A stretch of DNA of 43,957 bases from Seminavis robusta (Eukaryota; Bacillariophyta; Bacillariophyceae; Naviculales; Naviculaceae): contig CAICTM010000884.1 in NCBI GenBank assembly GCA_903772945.1, positions 1 through 43,957 of the forward strand. The letters are read 5' to 3'. The position numbers and the translations under genes were made by a program. The stretch's first letter is position 1; every line of letters begins with the position of its first letter. Below the pieces are notes generated by a model. The model did not search any database. It was not told the DNA's origin and saw only the letters and a list, made by a program, of their open reading frames with translations. Shown here one piece after another: positions 1-10,159 of this stretch.

Positions 1-240
1 CTACAGTAACAGAGAGAGTCTCGTCTCTAAGTCTTGGAGTCATCATTCCAGCTTATGCTGCGGTTGTTCAGGCGCGTGAACACTGAACATACGGCTCACA
101 TCTTGCGCAGTCTTTCCAGTGGTATTGTTGGCTGATTGGTAGGTATCGGTGCGAGTCTCGCAGTAGGTCATCAGACACCATGGATACCATTCAACTACCT
201 TCTGTCTGCATAGTCTTAGAGTACGACGATCTTATCGTTC
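1..240 (-). pseudogene. Integrase N-terminal zinc-binding (H2C2-like) fragment, truncated
   Basis: The minus strand encodes VVEWYP followed by CETRTDTYQSANN and then QPQHK. These match the spacing of the integrase zinc-binding domain of gypsy elements (VEWYH...HPGETRT...C..C...K.QHK). The zinc ligands are largely mutated: the His of HPGETR and the Cys pair are lost. The catalytic core would lie beyond the left edge. Confidence 0.65.
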
Positions 241-539
241 CTTAACTACTAAGTGTAGGACTTTCCCCTCTGGGGTAAGTTGCTTCTTGAGTCGGTTTGG
301 TCTTGTCCCTAGGAGTTTATTGATATCGTTGTCGTCCTTTTGACGATGTTCGACTCTCGGGGAACGAGAGAGGAACTCGCTAGAGGAAGTCCTCTGTCGT
401 CTGCAGCCATCTCAGTCAATCTGTTGCATGGTTCCAACATGAGTCTAAGACTCATTGTTGGAGATTGTTAATTCTCGACAACAGCATCGGCGACGTGTTC
501 TTTCGCCCTTGATTTGTACCGATGTTCAGGGCTTTATTC

Positions 540-830
540 TTCCAGAATAAGGCCAATCGCATTACGCGATCCGTATTGAAGTTCTTACCTGTAAGATTAT
601 TTTGGTCCGTATGTACAACGATTCTGCTGTCCTAGAAGAATTGTTACGGTAACTTCTTTAGAGTTTCTACGATACTGAGAAGTTCCTTCTCGGTAAATCT
701 GTGTAACGTGTCTGAGCAGGTTGATCTTCCTGCTGTAGAACGCGATGGTTTTTCCCTTCTGGGAAATTACTGGCACTAGTTGAGTATCACTCGCATCCGT
801 GTGGATAACGAATGTTCGTTGAAGTCAGGG
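540..830 (-). pseudogene. RNase H domain fragment of Ty3/gypsy
   Basis: Translating the minus strand gives HTDASDTQLVPVISQKGK followed by IAFYSRKIN, the hallmark of the RNase H domain fused to gypsy RT, with the catalytic Asp in TDAS. Further left, other frames give pieces resembling ERELLSI, VYTDHKNL, and an ADALSR-like end at about 480. Frame changes occur roughly every 60-80 bases, so this part is more decayed than the RT. This identification comes from translating both strands by hand. Confidence 0.8.
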
Positions 831-1085
831 TAGCGAGCAGGTTTCTTTGCTGATGATCTTCTTCATCTGGCTAAAGGCCTTTTCGTGTTCGGCTTCCCAT
901 TCCACTTCGTTGTTTTGGAGTCAACGAAGCGAGTGAGCCAGTACATGTGATTTCAATCCACATGTCTGGATAGTAGTTCACTAGTCCAATGAACTACGGA
1001 GTTCTTTTCTGTTTGTAGGAGGACGATATTCTGGATCAAGTCTATTTTCTTGGTTTAGGTTGGATCCTTCTTGAGAATCCAGTAC

Positions 1086-1560
1086 CTAAGTATCAAGTTC
1101 CCTCTTGCGAAGAAGGACTTGGTAGCATGATCTTAAGTCCGGCTTCTCGAAGCCTCGGAGACACTTCATCCACTTTTCAACGGATCTGCCAGATCGCCGT
1201 AGTTTAGGATGAGTTAGATCATCAATGTATGCAGGACGTATTCTAGGTCGTGCATTAGTTGTTCCCATCTTTCTTGAAGATGTCGGGACATTACATAGGC
1301 CCATTGGCAACCTCTGGTATCGTACTTTCCCACGGGAGTACGATAGTACAGAGTTGTTTCGAGTGGGTGACAGCTCGATTATAGTATCCATGTTCAGGTC
1401 TAGACTAGTGGCGTACTTGAATCCGTCTAGTTCAAGCATGTCCTGTATTATTTGGGATAGGATAAGGCTTCGCTTAATCCTTTTGTTTAGTTCCCGGAAA
1501 TCAGAGATGAACGTAAGATCCATCTTTTTGGGAATGATAAAAGTTGTGCCACCACTCGGA
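1086..1560 (-). pseudogene. Reverse transcriptase fragment of Ty3/gypsy
   Basis: Ordered RT blocks are visible: ISDFRELNKRIKR, then YATSLDLNM (the palm block that carries a catalytic Asp), QRLPMGLCNVP, and YIDDL (catalytic YxDD). Several stretches between them are scrambled by small indels. For example, the segment after SLDLNM drops residues, and the part between GLCNVP and YIDDL is read in another frame. Weaker matches to the RT connection region continue to about 840, including a frame reading AYPDFNE just before the RNase H domain. The motif set is diagnostic for the Ty3/gypsy lineage. The copy is inactive as read. Confidence 0.87.
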
Positions 1561-1831
1561 ACGGTTTACCTTCTTAGTATCCTGCTTCGCAGGAAACTTC
1601 AACCTCCATCTTAGGAGTGTTGGTATGGACAATGGAATAGGATTAAGCCCTAGCGTGATAGGGTTTATCAGGGAGAAGTTCTACTTCGTAGTCGTCCATC
1701 TGCATTTCCTAGAAGTGCTATCGAATAGTAGTCAGAGTACTTCGTTATAAGAATGAAGCTGTTCCTTGCTCTTCCTTATTCAACTGATTTGACTTTGGAA
1801 ACCTGCCTTATCAGCTTGTTCGTATTTCGCA

Positions 1832-2529
1832 TCAAGAATCATCTTCTTGAGACGATCTTGCACTGTCATCAACGGCAGTAGGATCAGGAATGAAGAAATT
1901 CTCTTCTTCATTGGTGTCGCTATCTTTCATAGGAATAGATATGCCGTCCCACTCCACTGACATGGTAGTGAAATCGAACTTAAAGCCTAAGTCAGAGAGA
2001 ATGTCTCGACCTATGATCATGTCATACGCCCCCAAGCTCTTGGTGACGTGTAAATCCCATTCGATAATTCTATCATCGTGGAATTCAGGAATGCACCTTT
2101 GCACTTCGTGCTGGTGTTTAATTCTCCTGCAGGGGTAGTCCACATGGTTTGGACGCCCCCAAGATCCTTCATGCGTAATTTCTTAGCATGAGTTTGAGCA
2201 ATCAAAGTTCCGGATGCTCCTGTATCCAGTAAGCAACGGAGTGTAACGGGTTTTGGTTTCCCTTTTTCTCGCTTGTTAAATCTAACATAGACGATAGGTT
2301 TGAGGTCTCTTGTCTTGCGACGTTTACGAGGTGGTTGGCCACGGACGAGGTTAATGATGCTAAATAGATCATCAGAGTCTAGTTGAGCAGCTTCTAGGCA
2401 ATCATCTAACTTGCCGTAGAGTTCATCGGTTGCAAACAACTCTTGTTTACTAGTTAGTGAGATATCTTCATCACTTTGGTATGAGAAATCGGAACATGGT
2501 TCCGTTGAGTCATCATCCTGGCCTAATCC
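1832..2529 (-). pseudogene. Retropepsin (aspartic protease) domain of Ty3/gypsy, frameshifted
   Basis: The first half carries the catalytic motif LLDTGASGTLI with the Asp of DTG intact, followed by AKKLRM. Its frame ends at 2017. The second half, AYDMIIGRDILSDLGFKFDF, is the typical C-terminal part of gypsy proteases but sits in a different frame (1832-2143). The switch falls at about 2095, after the shared stretch encoding LNTSTKCK, and looks like a single-base indel. The protease would have cut the polyprotein in the virus-like particle; as it stands it cannot be made in one piece. It has no recognisable cellular role. Confidence 0.85.
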
Positions 2530-2814
2530 TCAGATGGAGATTTCTCCATCCAAGTGATTGAAATCGATAGAGGAGTTGTCCTCGTTATCAGAGTCTTCTG
2601 ATTTGCGCTTGGCAACATGGTTGCAAAGTTTGCAGGTGGTTGCACGAGTATCGTCGATCTCGGTGTCTTCGTCATTGTCGACGGGAGGAAGAATGGGTTT
2701 GTCGAGCAACTGTTTCTCGAAGTTGCTGAACGCATGCTTTCCTTGAGCCATCTTCATGGTGAAGGAATAGGTTGAGGGTAGCTGAAAGCTATTGTGTTTG
2801 TTAACAAAATGCAC
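2530..2814 (-). pseudogene. gag-like / N-terminal polyprotein segment of the Ty3/gypsy copy
   Basis: A 94-residue frame lies directly upstream of the protease. It is acidic in its second half and contains a CKLCNH cluster that could be a remnant zinc ligand set. It ends at TGA 2530-2532. The protease frame continues in the same register straight after that stop (QDDDSTEPCSD..., then LFATDELYG at about 2439). The TGA is therefore best read as a nonsense mutation, or less likely a readthrough site, in one longer reading frame. The first Met is at 2814 and a second, MAQGKHAF, is internal. I cannot place it in a specific gag family; assignment rests on position and frame. Confidence 0.5.
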
Positions 2815-3328
2815 TACGCTAAAAGCTAGTGTAAAGATCTTTCGAGTGTTTTGAGTTTGAGAGAATGAAAGTTATGAGAGAGATTAGAAAGCTATGAAAA
2901 CTAATCAACGAGAGAGATCATCATCAAAGGGATCGTAGATCTGGTCTCCCGCGGGAGACTATAAAGTGTGATAGAGTAGGTTGCGGTAGTAATCCTACGT
3001 CTCCACGATCCTAAAACGGAACGCGTGGAAATTTGTTAGCATGGATCTAGTACGTGGAAGTACTCCACGCTGGCTAAATGTCTAGAGCGATGTTTCATCA
3101 TCAACCTAGTATGACTAGAGCGGTCATTGAGAACCTGTCTCAAATGACTATTCACGAGAGACTCAGTCATGAGTCGAACTCAAACCCTATCTAGGATCGA
3201 GTCGCGAATAAGGCTAAGAGCCGTGTATTGCACAACGGATCGAACATGTGCGAAACTTCCGTGTTGGCTTGTGTCGATCGACTTGATGCTGGTGTTAGAT
3301 AGAGTAATGAATAATAAATACAGTCACC
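2815..3328 (-). other. Probable leader/5' LTR zone of the gypsy copy, no gene
   Basis: No convincing reading frame. This is where the element's untranslated leader and 5' LTR should lie. Only a short palindromic word (TCTCCCGCGGGAGA near 2945) and a TATAAAG word (2961-2967, plus strand) stand out. No second LTR copy is available for comparison, so the boundary is undefined. Confidence 0.3.
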
Positions 3329-6300
3329 ATGGCGCCTCCCTCCACTAGTGCCTCCCTTTCTTCTAGTAGACGCAGTTGTAGGAAGCGCAGCAATGAAGAT
3401 GGCATTGACATTCCCATTGTGAAGAAGAATCTTCCCAAATCCATTCGTCGCATCAACTATTGCACAGAGTGGCCGCTTGAAAGAAATCTCTATTGTAGTT
3501 GTTGTACATTCTATGAAGACGCTCGAGACTGCTTCAAGAAGACCCATCGCAGTCAAAGCCATACAGGAGAGAAGTTCCAATGCAAGCAGCCATGCATGGC
3601 TGTACAAGCATGATGACAAGTACATCCGAGCCAAGTTCAACATGGTTGCAGATTGGATCAAGGATGTGAATGAATACCTCCACGCTCACTTCAATATGAA
3701 TGCCATTCGCATCCAAGAAACGCCTGCTTCGACCTCGCATTCTGCAACAAAGGAAGCCACAAAGGAAGCAGTGTTACTTGTGGGTGAGACAACACCAGAG
3801 ATTGTGACGGAGTTGGTGGAGACACCGGATCTTGAAGTCGACAATCGAAAACGAAAGAAATCCAAGGAGGAAATTCAAGTTTGCGAAGTGGCGATCAGCA
3901 GTCAGGGCAGTTCATTTTCGATCGCTGATGTTCCGCACACACATGCAGTAATTCCAAAGTGCCAGCTCGAACGTCTGAGGAACACAGAATGTCAATTGAA
4001 AGATCTGCAGAAGGGCTTTTCACACAAGACGTTTACTGGTGGATCAAGGTTCATGCAGTCAATTATTGCTATCGCTCTTGCCAGTTGTCCAGCGCTTCCT
4101 ATCTCCCAAGCTGCAACCATCATCCCACTTATTGTCGCTGCATTCCTTGTCGATTTTGGGCTTTTGGCAAAGACGAATGTGGAGACTTTTTCCAGATCCT
4201 TCCCATCAGAAACATACCTGCGTGATTTGATGTACACTTCAGCTGCAGAGGACATGTACTGTTTGTCCAAACGCCTGGCTGGGAAGACGGTGTTCCTCTC
4301 ATGCGACAAGGGAAACAAGAAAGGTGTCGGACACTTCGTGAAGATACTTTCGTGGTATGAAATTGAATCCAAAAGTGTCCAGAAGCAGCTGCTCGATATT
4401 GATGCCAGTGGTGGTACAACCAATGAGTGTGCGGATGCTATTCAAGCCTCCTTGAAGAAAGTCGGTGTGGCAAAGCTGAAGGGGCAGACCACGGACAGTG
4501 GTGGCGGCGGTGTGCTTGATGGACTGGCAACTGTATTGAATGCAAGAGGACTTTGTCATCAACCATATTGGGCGCAATCTTGTGCTCTGCACAACCTCCA
4601 ACTATGCATTGCCAATCCAGTGAAAGCCTACTTTGGAGAGGGGGGGTTGGACAAGAAGAATGTAATGCAACTCATCCATTCAGTGTATGATTTACAAGAG
4701 AGCATGGAGATGGATGTGTGGAGGTTGCATGCAACTGAGGCTGTCGATTTCATGGATGAGTACCTCCAGAATACTTTTGTGGCGACTTCAACAGCTGATG
4801 AAGACTTTGGCGAGAAGTGGGAACATGTCAAGACATTTCAGACCTTCACAGAGTTAGATGCCGCTACTATCAAGAGCATCAAGAAGCGAATACAAGCGCC
4901 AGTATTAACAAGGTGGTGGAGTGTTAGTGAGACGTCTCGAATCACCCATACTATCTACTTATTGATGGTCCGAATGTGTCAGACTATCATTAATGCCCAC
5001 AATGATAAGTCAAACAAGATAGCGTCCGGTCTACAGCCTTTGCTTACAGAGCCACTACTGTACAGCGATCTCACTTTGATGGTTGGCTTCCACACTGCCT
5101 TCTTATGCCCCCACTTCGATTGGTTCCAAGGATGCATTGATTTGTCCAAAGTTCCTGGATTCCAGACACATAATGCCGCGGTCAGGTTCTATCTCATTGA
5201 CTTTGACCTACAGTGCATCCAAACGTCCATTCTTACCTCGCATCCTGCCTTTTTACTGTTCCGTGGATCATTCTCAGGTTTATCTGCACTCGAGGTTCAA
5301 GAACAAAAGAAAAAGGCAACTCAGTTTGTTCAGATGGCAAGCGATATGGCACACAAACACTTCAACAGATGCTGCACTTCGGCCCTTCTTCCTGCTGGTT
5401 TGATGGCAGAAGAACCACTCGCGGATGTCATTGCAAGCGTCCTGCTCAACCGTGACCTTCATCCTGTTGCGTCTTTCCCTTCTGCAGTGCATTCTAGATC
5501 CATCTCGCTACCAGGCTTCCTTTCTTTCTTGAAGACTCAAGTTGCAGTGGCGAACAACAATGTTCAGCCTACCTATCCGCCACTAGCTACCCATGCAGCC
5601 GAACTGCGACTGTCTGGTTTGAGCTACCATGATGACCAAAACATGCTCAATGCTTTCAAACAGTACATGCTAACGTCTTATCTACCTCTACCATGTCATA
5701 CACAGTTTGTTGAAGCTGGGGTAAAGGAAGCGAAGAACGTCTCAAGTACTGACAGAGCTGAACAGTTGCACAGTGCTTATGCAATTGTCAGGTCTGCAAG
5801 GGTACACACAATCGGTACCATCAGAGGGCTTGGGTCCACGGAGAAAACACAGAAGCTACTGGAAAGCACCAAGTCTCACTATCAATCGCTGTCAGATGAG
5901 GCCACAACTGCTCCCTTCTGTGAAAGAATAAAGGAGCTGGAATTGTCCATGAGGCAAGAACACTTCAAGATTGACCGGGTACATGCACTCAAGAAGAATG
6001 CACTCGACAATGCACACAAGAATAAAAAGCAGAACCAGAGACAGAGGAACACTGGCGACCACAAAACCATGGCCGTTCGTGGCAGAATTGCGTATTCAGC
6101 TCTAAGGAAGAAAGAGAATTCTGTCGATCTTCTTCTTGAGCTTGTCTTCCGACTTGGAGAGCAAGAAAGAGCCACCATGACAGCATTGAATTTCACTGAC
6201 CGAAAGAAAAAGCTGAAGGACCTGGAGTGTGCTCGCATCAAGGAGGAAACTGTCAATCTGGATGAAGCAGAGCAAAGAGCCAGTCTCGAGGTGGCACAAA

Positions 6301-6350
6301 AGGGCTTCCAAAAGCTCTCGACAGCACCATTTCTGCTTCCACAGCCATAG
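3329..6350 (+). pseudogene. hAT-like RNase H-fold transposase-like protein, one N-terminal frameshift
   Basis: The first frame (3329-3613) starts MAPPSTSAS and contains a zinc-finger-like cluster (CSCC, then H-x4-H in KKTHRSQSH). From about 3600 the reading continues in the frame that stays open to TAG 6350 (YKHDDKYIRAKF onwards), so one small indel separates the finger from the body. The body has LSCDKGNKKG, QTTDSGGGGV and a CALHNLQLCIANP block. These resemble the Asp-containing strands and C-x-H-x-L block of hAT-type RNase H-fold transposases. The last 150 residues are a charged coiled coil (ERIKELELSMRQEH onwards). A body of more than 900 codons without a stop suggests a fairly recent copy or host use. 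No terminal inverted repeats were found. Alternatives are an unclassified DDE superfamily or a domesticated gene. Confidence 0.6.
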
Positions 6351-7049
6351 ACCCAACACAGGAGAGGCTTCCATATGGTTTGTGGTTCTGTTTCCTATCA
6401 GACCTTATGGCAAGGAGCCATCCAGAGTACCTCGACAGCTGAAATTCACCATTTTGGGTGAGTGGCGGCAGCTCCATTTGGTGCTTAAATTGCTTTCTTC
6501 TTTCTAACAATACCATCTTTCCTCAAACAAACCAGGTGCAAGTGACCGCGACCATGGCGCGGAGTTACATATGTATGGTGGTCTATGACAGTTTTAACAT
6601 TCTACATAGACAATTGTTGCCACAACCACTGTCAGGCCATGGTGATGCTGTTGTTGTTTGGTTTTCTTTTCAGCGACCGTTGTTTTCTGGCTGTCAGAAG
6701 TTCTACCAAGCGCACACAAATCGCGCGTAGAAGATTTCTGAGTACCAGAAAAAAGGTGGTTCTACGTGGATCTGGGTGCCATATATCTCCAGTCCTGCCG
6801 TGGGAGTCAACATGGACTGAAAATTGGGTCAGCCAGGATCGCGATGGACGGCCCAGCCAGCCCCGAGTTCCACCACTTGAGCTTAGTTAGTAAGAACTAG
6901 TCGCAAAGCTTGCAACTACCAACCAGACAGCATTGGACTATTGAATATGCAAGAATGATGAAATTAGTTATGCAGCCTGCCTTCACCAGTGTTGCAGAGC
7001 AAATAAATCTGATCCATTATCGCACACAAATAAGTACCAGAAGGGCAGA
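6351..7049 (+). other. No supported gene; 3' flank of the transposase-like gene
   Basis: Several short overlapping frames but no family match. GT/AG pairs could be imagined (for example GTGAGTGG at 6457 with ...CAAACCAG at 6536), but the spliced frames meet stops quickly. I see no inverted partner of the 5' flank. Confidence 0.3.
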
Positions 7050-7937
7050 ATGGTTTCACATCATCACGCAACAGGCACTATTAATAATAAGAATCAGTTT
7101 CAAGGTCCCTTGTTCACTATAACGAAGGGACTGTCAGGAAGCAATAAAAGAGGGAAGAATCAAGCAGCAACCAAGAATTCGACGGCGGAAGTTGACTTTT
7201 GGCTGTCGTACGGAGAACAAAAACGGGCGCGAAGACGAGATGCAGCTTCAGTCGACAGCCACGGCATGAAGGAGCTGGATAGTAGTCAAAAGTTGCGTTC
7301 AAGAAATAAAGGAAAACACGAGAAAGATATAGGTAGAGGCAGACATCGTCGGAAAGATAAGAGCCCCGACAAAGAAAGATGGCACGAGAGCTGGCCGCAA
7401 ACAAGGAAGGATCCTCCTCAGAGAGGTAGAAGCCCCAAAACGAGAACTATTGTCAATACCAGTCCGAAGAGAGACACCAAGTCCTCCTCTAAGTCACCAA
7501 CTCGCCGCCCGAAGACTACAATGGGTGAAGACATCAAAAAGTTGCAACGAAAGATGGGCGATGGATCAAATCATGGCAATGCAAACAATACATTGGGACG
7601 AAGACTAGGTCCAACCGATGATCTATGGACAGAGGAGAAGGCGGTGACACTGGCCTCGGTTGCGGCCGCAACCGCAGCATCAGCGTCCGCATTGGCGAGT
7701 ATTGCAGCCGCCTTGATACTGCAGGCCAATGGACAAGCGGAACGAGACCCTGAAGAGCTGGCAAACCTTCTATCTCAAGCTGCCTTGGCAGCCTCTGCGA
7801 CCACGTCCTCGGCTTCAACAATGGCAGCATTGATTTCGCAAGAGAACAAGGGAGCCCCCGACGATTTGACGGAAATGACAGACACTGAAGATGACGGTAG
7901 CAAGTCTTACTCACTTGATGCATTGGTAGCCAACTGA
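7050..7937 (+). CDS. Hypothetical protein, basic Ser/Arg/Lys-rich N-half and Ala-rich C-half
   Basis: A 295-codon open frame from ATG 7050 to TGA 7937. Residues 1-170 are strongly basic and rich in SPK/SPT-type sites (KSPDKERWHE, RSPKTRT, TSPKRDTKSSSKSPTRRPK), as in disordered nucleic-acid-binding or phospho-regulated regions. Residues about 195-275 are an Ala/Ser helix-forming stretch (LASVAAATAASASALASIAAA). The tail is acidic (TEMTDTEDDGS). No catalytic motif or known family is recognised. A later Met, such as the one in HGMKEL, could be the true start. A gene is plausible because the frame is long and the composition changes are ordered, but low-complexity composition alone can keep a frame open. 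Confidence 0.5.
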   Translation: MVSHHHATGTINNKNQFQGPLFTITKGLSGSNKRGKNQAATKNSTAEVDFWLSYGEQKRARRRDAASVDSHGMKELDSSQKLRSRNKGKHEKDIGRGRHRRKDKSPDKERWHESWPQTRKDPPQRGRSPKTRTIVNTSPKRDTKSSSKSPTRRPKTTMGEDIKKLQRKMGDGSNHGNANNTLGRRLGPTDDLWTEEKAVTLASVAAATAASASALASIAAALILQANGQAERDPEELANLLSQAALAASATTSSASTMAALISQENKGAPDDLTEMTDTEDDGSKSYSLDALVAN

Positions 7938-9808
7938 AACTAGCTAGCGCGGGTAGAGCTTTGTGCACCCACTTGTTTGGCACTGTCGCTGTGATGGTAT
8001 AGAAATTGGATAGACGTATAAAAAGGGCCCCATGCAATTCGATTGTACTTTGGCCAAAGGGCTTGCTTTTTTAGGGATGACTGCATCCATTGCCTCTCCA
8101 CCATACAACTGTACCTAGGTACGGGCTTCTGAGGCTGGCGGCTGGATGGGCCAGCTTCCTGTAGTTCTGTCTAATCAGACATGACGAAAGATCAACCATG
8201 ACAGAAAACTCCTTGAGTGTGCCTCCCAGCTACCTCTCAAGGTGGTTTTAATTAAGAGTACCGTGGATACCATTTTGGGCTCTACTCGAAGGCTCCGCAC
8301 ACCCAGTTAACCATTCCTGCTGGCTGAACAAATAGTAGTCTCCTCGTCTGGTTGTTTCGGCCAATCCTCTCTGACTAGGAGGCCAAGAGGCAGAACCTGC
8401 AAATTGATACCAGTGGGTGAGCCATGCACCCTTCATTAATACCAGTGCTGCACATATGCATACACAAAGCTACCGGTAGTGGTGGGCGGACAACCATAAG
8501 AGCCAATCCAGTCAAAGTGGCCTTATGGATCCCTGTTGAATCTTGCCACGCAAGAAGCAAAATCCCACAGCCGTGAGACATGCTATGAGCCAGATCTGGT
8601 GAGGAACCAAAACTGGGAAGCTTTGCTGAGCAGGAACCAAAACTGGGCAGCTTGTCTGCCAGGCGTTTATGCATACGCGTTGGTGTGGGAAGTGGGAAGC
8701 TACAGCTATCGAATCCTAAATCTTCACTGGGGTTCGTTTGAACAGAATTGAATGGCCGCCTCAAGCCAGAATGCAACCCTGTAGACCAGAACTACTACTA
8801 GCCAGCTACCGGTAGATAGCTAGCAACTCGTTGAGATCGGATGTAGTCTAAATCCTCACTGGATAAGGATGAAAAGACATCTTGGCTGAAAGAAGAAGAG
8901 AAGCATCGGCCATTGGGAGCCGATACAGGCTACTCCGCCACTACTACAAACCACGCCAACGACCAAGGGATGGCACTGGCTGAACCAGGATGCAAAAAAG
9001 CTTGTGGGATGGTTCCCAACAAAGGCGAATCTTTCTGGGCAAGGCGGCCTTAAGGCTCCAGTCCCCACTTTGGTACGGTACTTTGAATACCGTGGATTAG
9101 ATTCTTTCGCAGTCGCCAGCATGTTGCCAGTTTGTTGCTTTGGCATGTACTTGAGTATGGTGGGAAGAGCTCTCACCGGTGGCAATAGAGTAAGTCGAGT
9201 GGCTCAGTCAGCGTGCTACGCTGTAGCATGTACACACGTGTGTGCACAGCTGTAGCAATCAAAATGTGAGGCGACTCACTCCAGCATCAAAAGGAAAAGA
9301 AGAAAAGAACCCAGACTGCCAGACTGTTCATGCGGTGTTCGCAGTTCGCAGACTACTCGTACAATTCTGCTTCGTGCACTGTCAATATTCGGTACTGTTT
9401 CGCAGCCGCCTGGTGTCAGCTAAACTAATTTCTAAATCGCTCTTTCATCAGAAGCATTCTCAATCAAGAATGTTGAGATAACATTGCCAGAACCAGTTTT
9501 CACCACTGGATCAGCTACTGGATCACAGCGACTCGTGACTGATCGCCGTATCATTCTACAAGTAGGTACATAATATTATAGGTACGTACTCATGACTGGT
9601 AGGCTATTTTCTTGGGCATTTTTTGACTACCTGGTATTCTTGGCCTTCTCTCTTCAAGCTTCCGTTCGTCAATTCGCTGTTCGTTCCTGGTTCTTGATGG
9701 CTTGTTGCTTTAGCTGAAGATGCTCTGAAGGACACAATTTCAATTTTCAGCAACTTGAAACCAACACCACGAAACTGTCTTCCCAGCCCTTACTTTGCAC
9801 TCCTCATC
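7938..9808. other. 1.9 kb without a supported gene
   Basis: Only short overlapping frames. A TATA-like word (TATAAAAAG at about 8018-8026) is not followed by a convincing gene. A 33-bp near-duplication (GGAACCAAAACTGGG twice at about 8602 and 8634) and several ACCGGTAG or CTAGCTAG palindromes are present. No RNA gene was recognised. Confidence 0.4.
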
Positions 9809-10159
9809 ATGTCTGCCATCTACTTTTCCTACTCTGTCGACCAAGAAGACAGCTGCAGCTATGCCTCTTGCTTTTCTAGCGGCCGAAAGACAGTCAGTCT
9901 CAATGAAGCGTTCTCTGTTTGTGATCAGCAACTCTGTTCGCGCCAGTCTTCCATTTCCACAGCAAGCACCATCACAAGTGCCAAGAAAACGTTCCTTGCT
10001 GGGATGGGAAACGTCCCAGCCGCCTCTACCACTTCTCTGCAAGGACGTGTAGTTGTCACCTCTTCATCTTCCCGCTCTTCCCGATCGAAAAGATCACTAC
10101 GAACAGCTTCTACTCGATCAGTGCCTGCTGAATCCCAAGCTGCTGCTTTCTTCTTCTAA
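9809..10159 (+). CDS. Small Ser-rich hypothetical protein
   Basis: 116 codons from ATG 9809 (MSAIYFSYSVDQEDSCSY) to TAA 10159. An upstream in-frame Met at 9755 exists, but 9809 gives a more protein-like start. The protein is Ser/Thr-rich with SSSSRSSRSKRSLR near the C-terminus, and Cys pairs lie within the first 55 residues. No domain is recognised. Its size and style resemble the small lineage-specific proteins often predicted in diatom genomes. The antisense strand is also open over part of this span, which weakens the case. Confidence 0.35.
   Translation: MSAIYFSYSVDQEDSCSYASCFSSGRKTVSLNEAFSVCDQQLCSRQSSISTASTITSAKKTFLAGMGNVPAASTTSLQGRVVVTSSSSRSSRSKRSLRTASTRSVPAESQAAAFFF

Larger units (their letters stand above)
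1..2814 (-). mobile_element. Decayed Ty3/gypsy LTR retrotransposon, 3' end cut by window edge
   Basis: Reading the minus strand from 2814 towards 1, pieces of a Ty3/gypsy polyprotein appear in canonical order: a short gag-like segment, retropepsin (DTGAS), reverse transcriptase (FRELNKRIKR and YIDDL), RNase H (HTDASDTQL) and the integrase zinc-binding region (VVEWY, CETRTD). The frame changes repeatedly and stops interrupt it, so the copy cannot make a full polyprotein. The order PR-RT-RH-IN fits Ty3/gypsy rather than Ty1/copia. The integrase core and 3' LTR would lie left of position 1. No 5' LTR or primer-binding site was recognised in 2815-3328. The domain identities are solid; the outer boundary at 2814 is only the start of the first reading frame. 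Confidence 0.88.

Noticed and set aside
2940-2970. TATAAAG word and TCTCCCGCGGGAGA palindrome as an LTR promoter
   Set aside because: TATAAAG is on the wrong strand for the element and no LTR pair is available to test it.
9004-9481. Two short plus frames with hydrophobic or basic composition
   Set aside because: Antisense is equally open and no motif or conserved pattern is visible.
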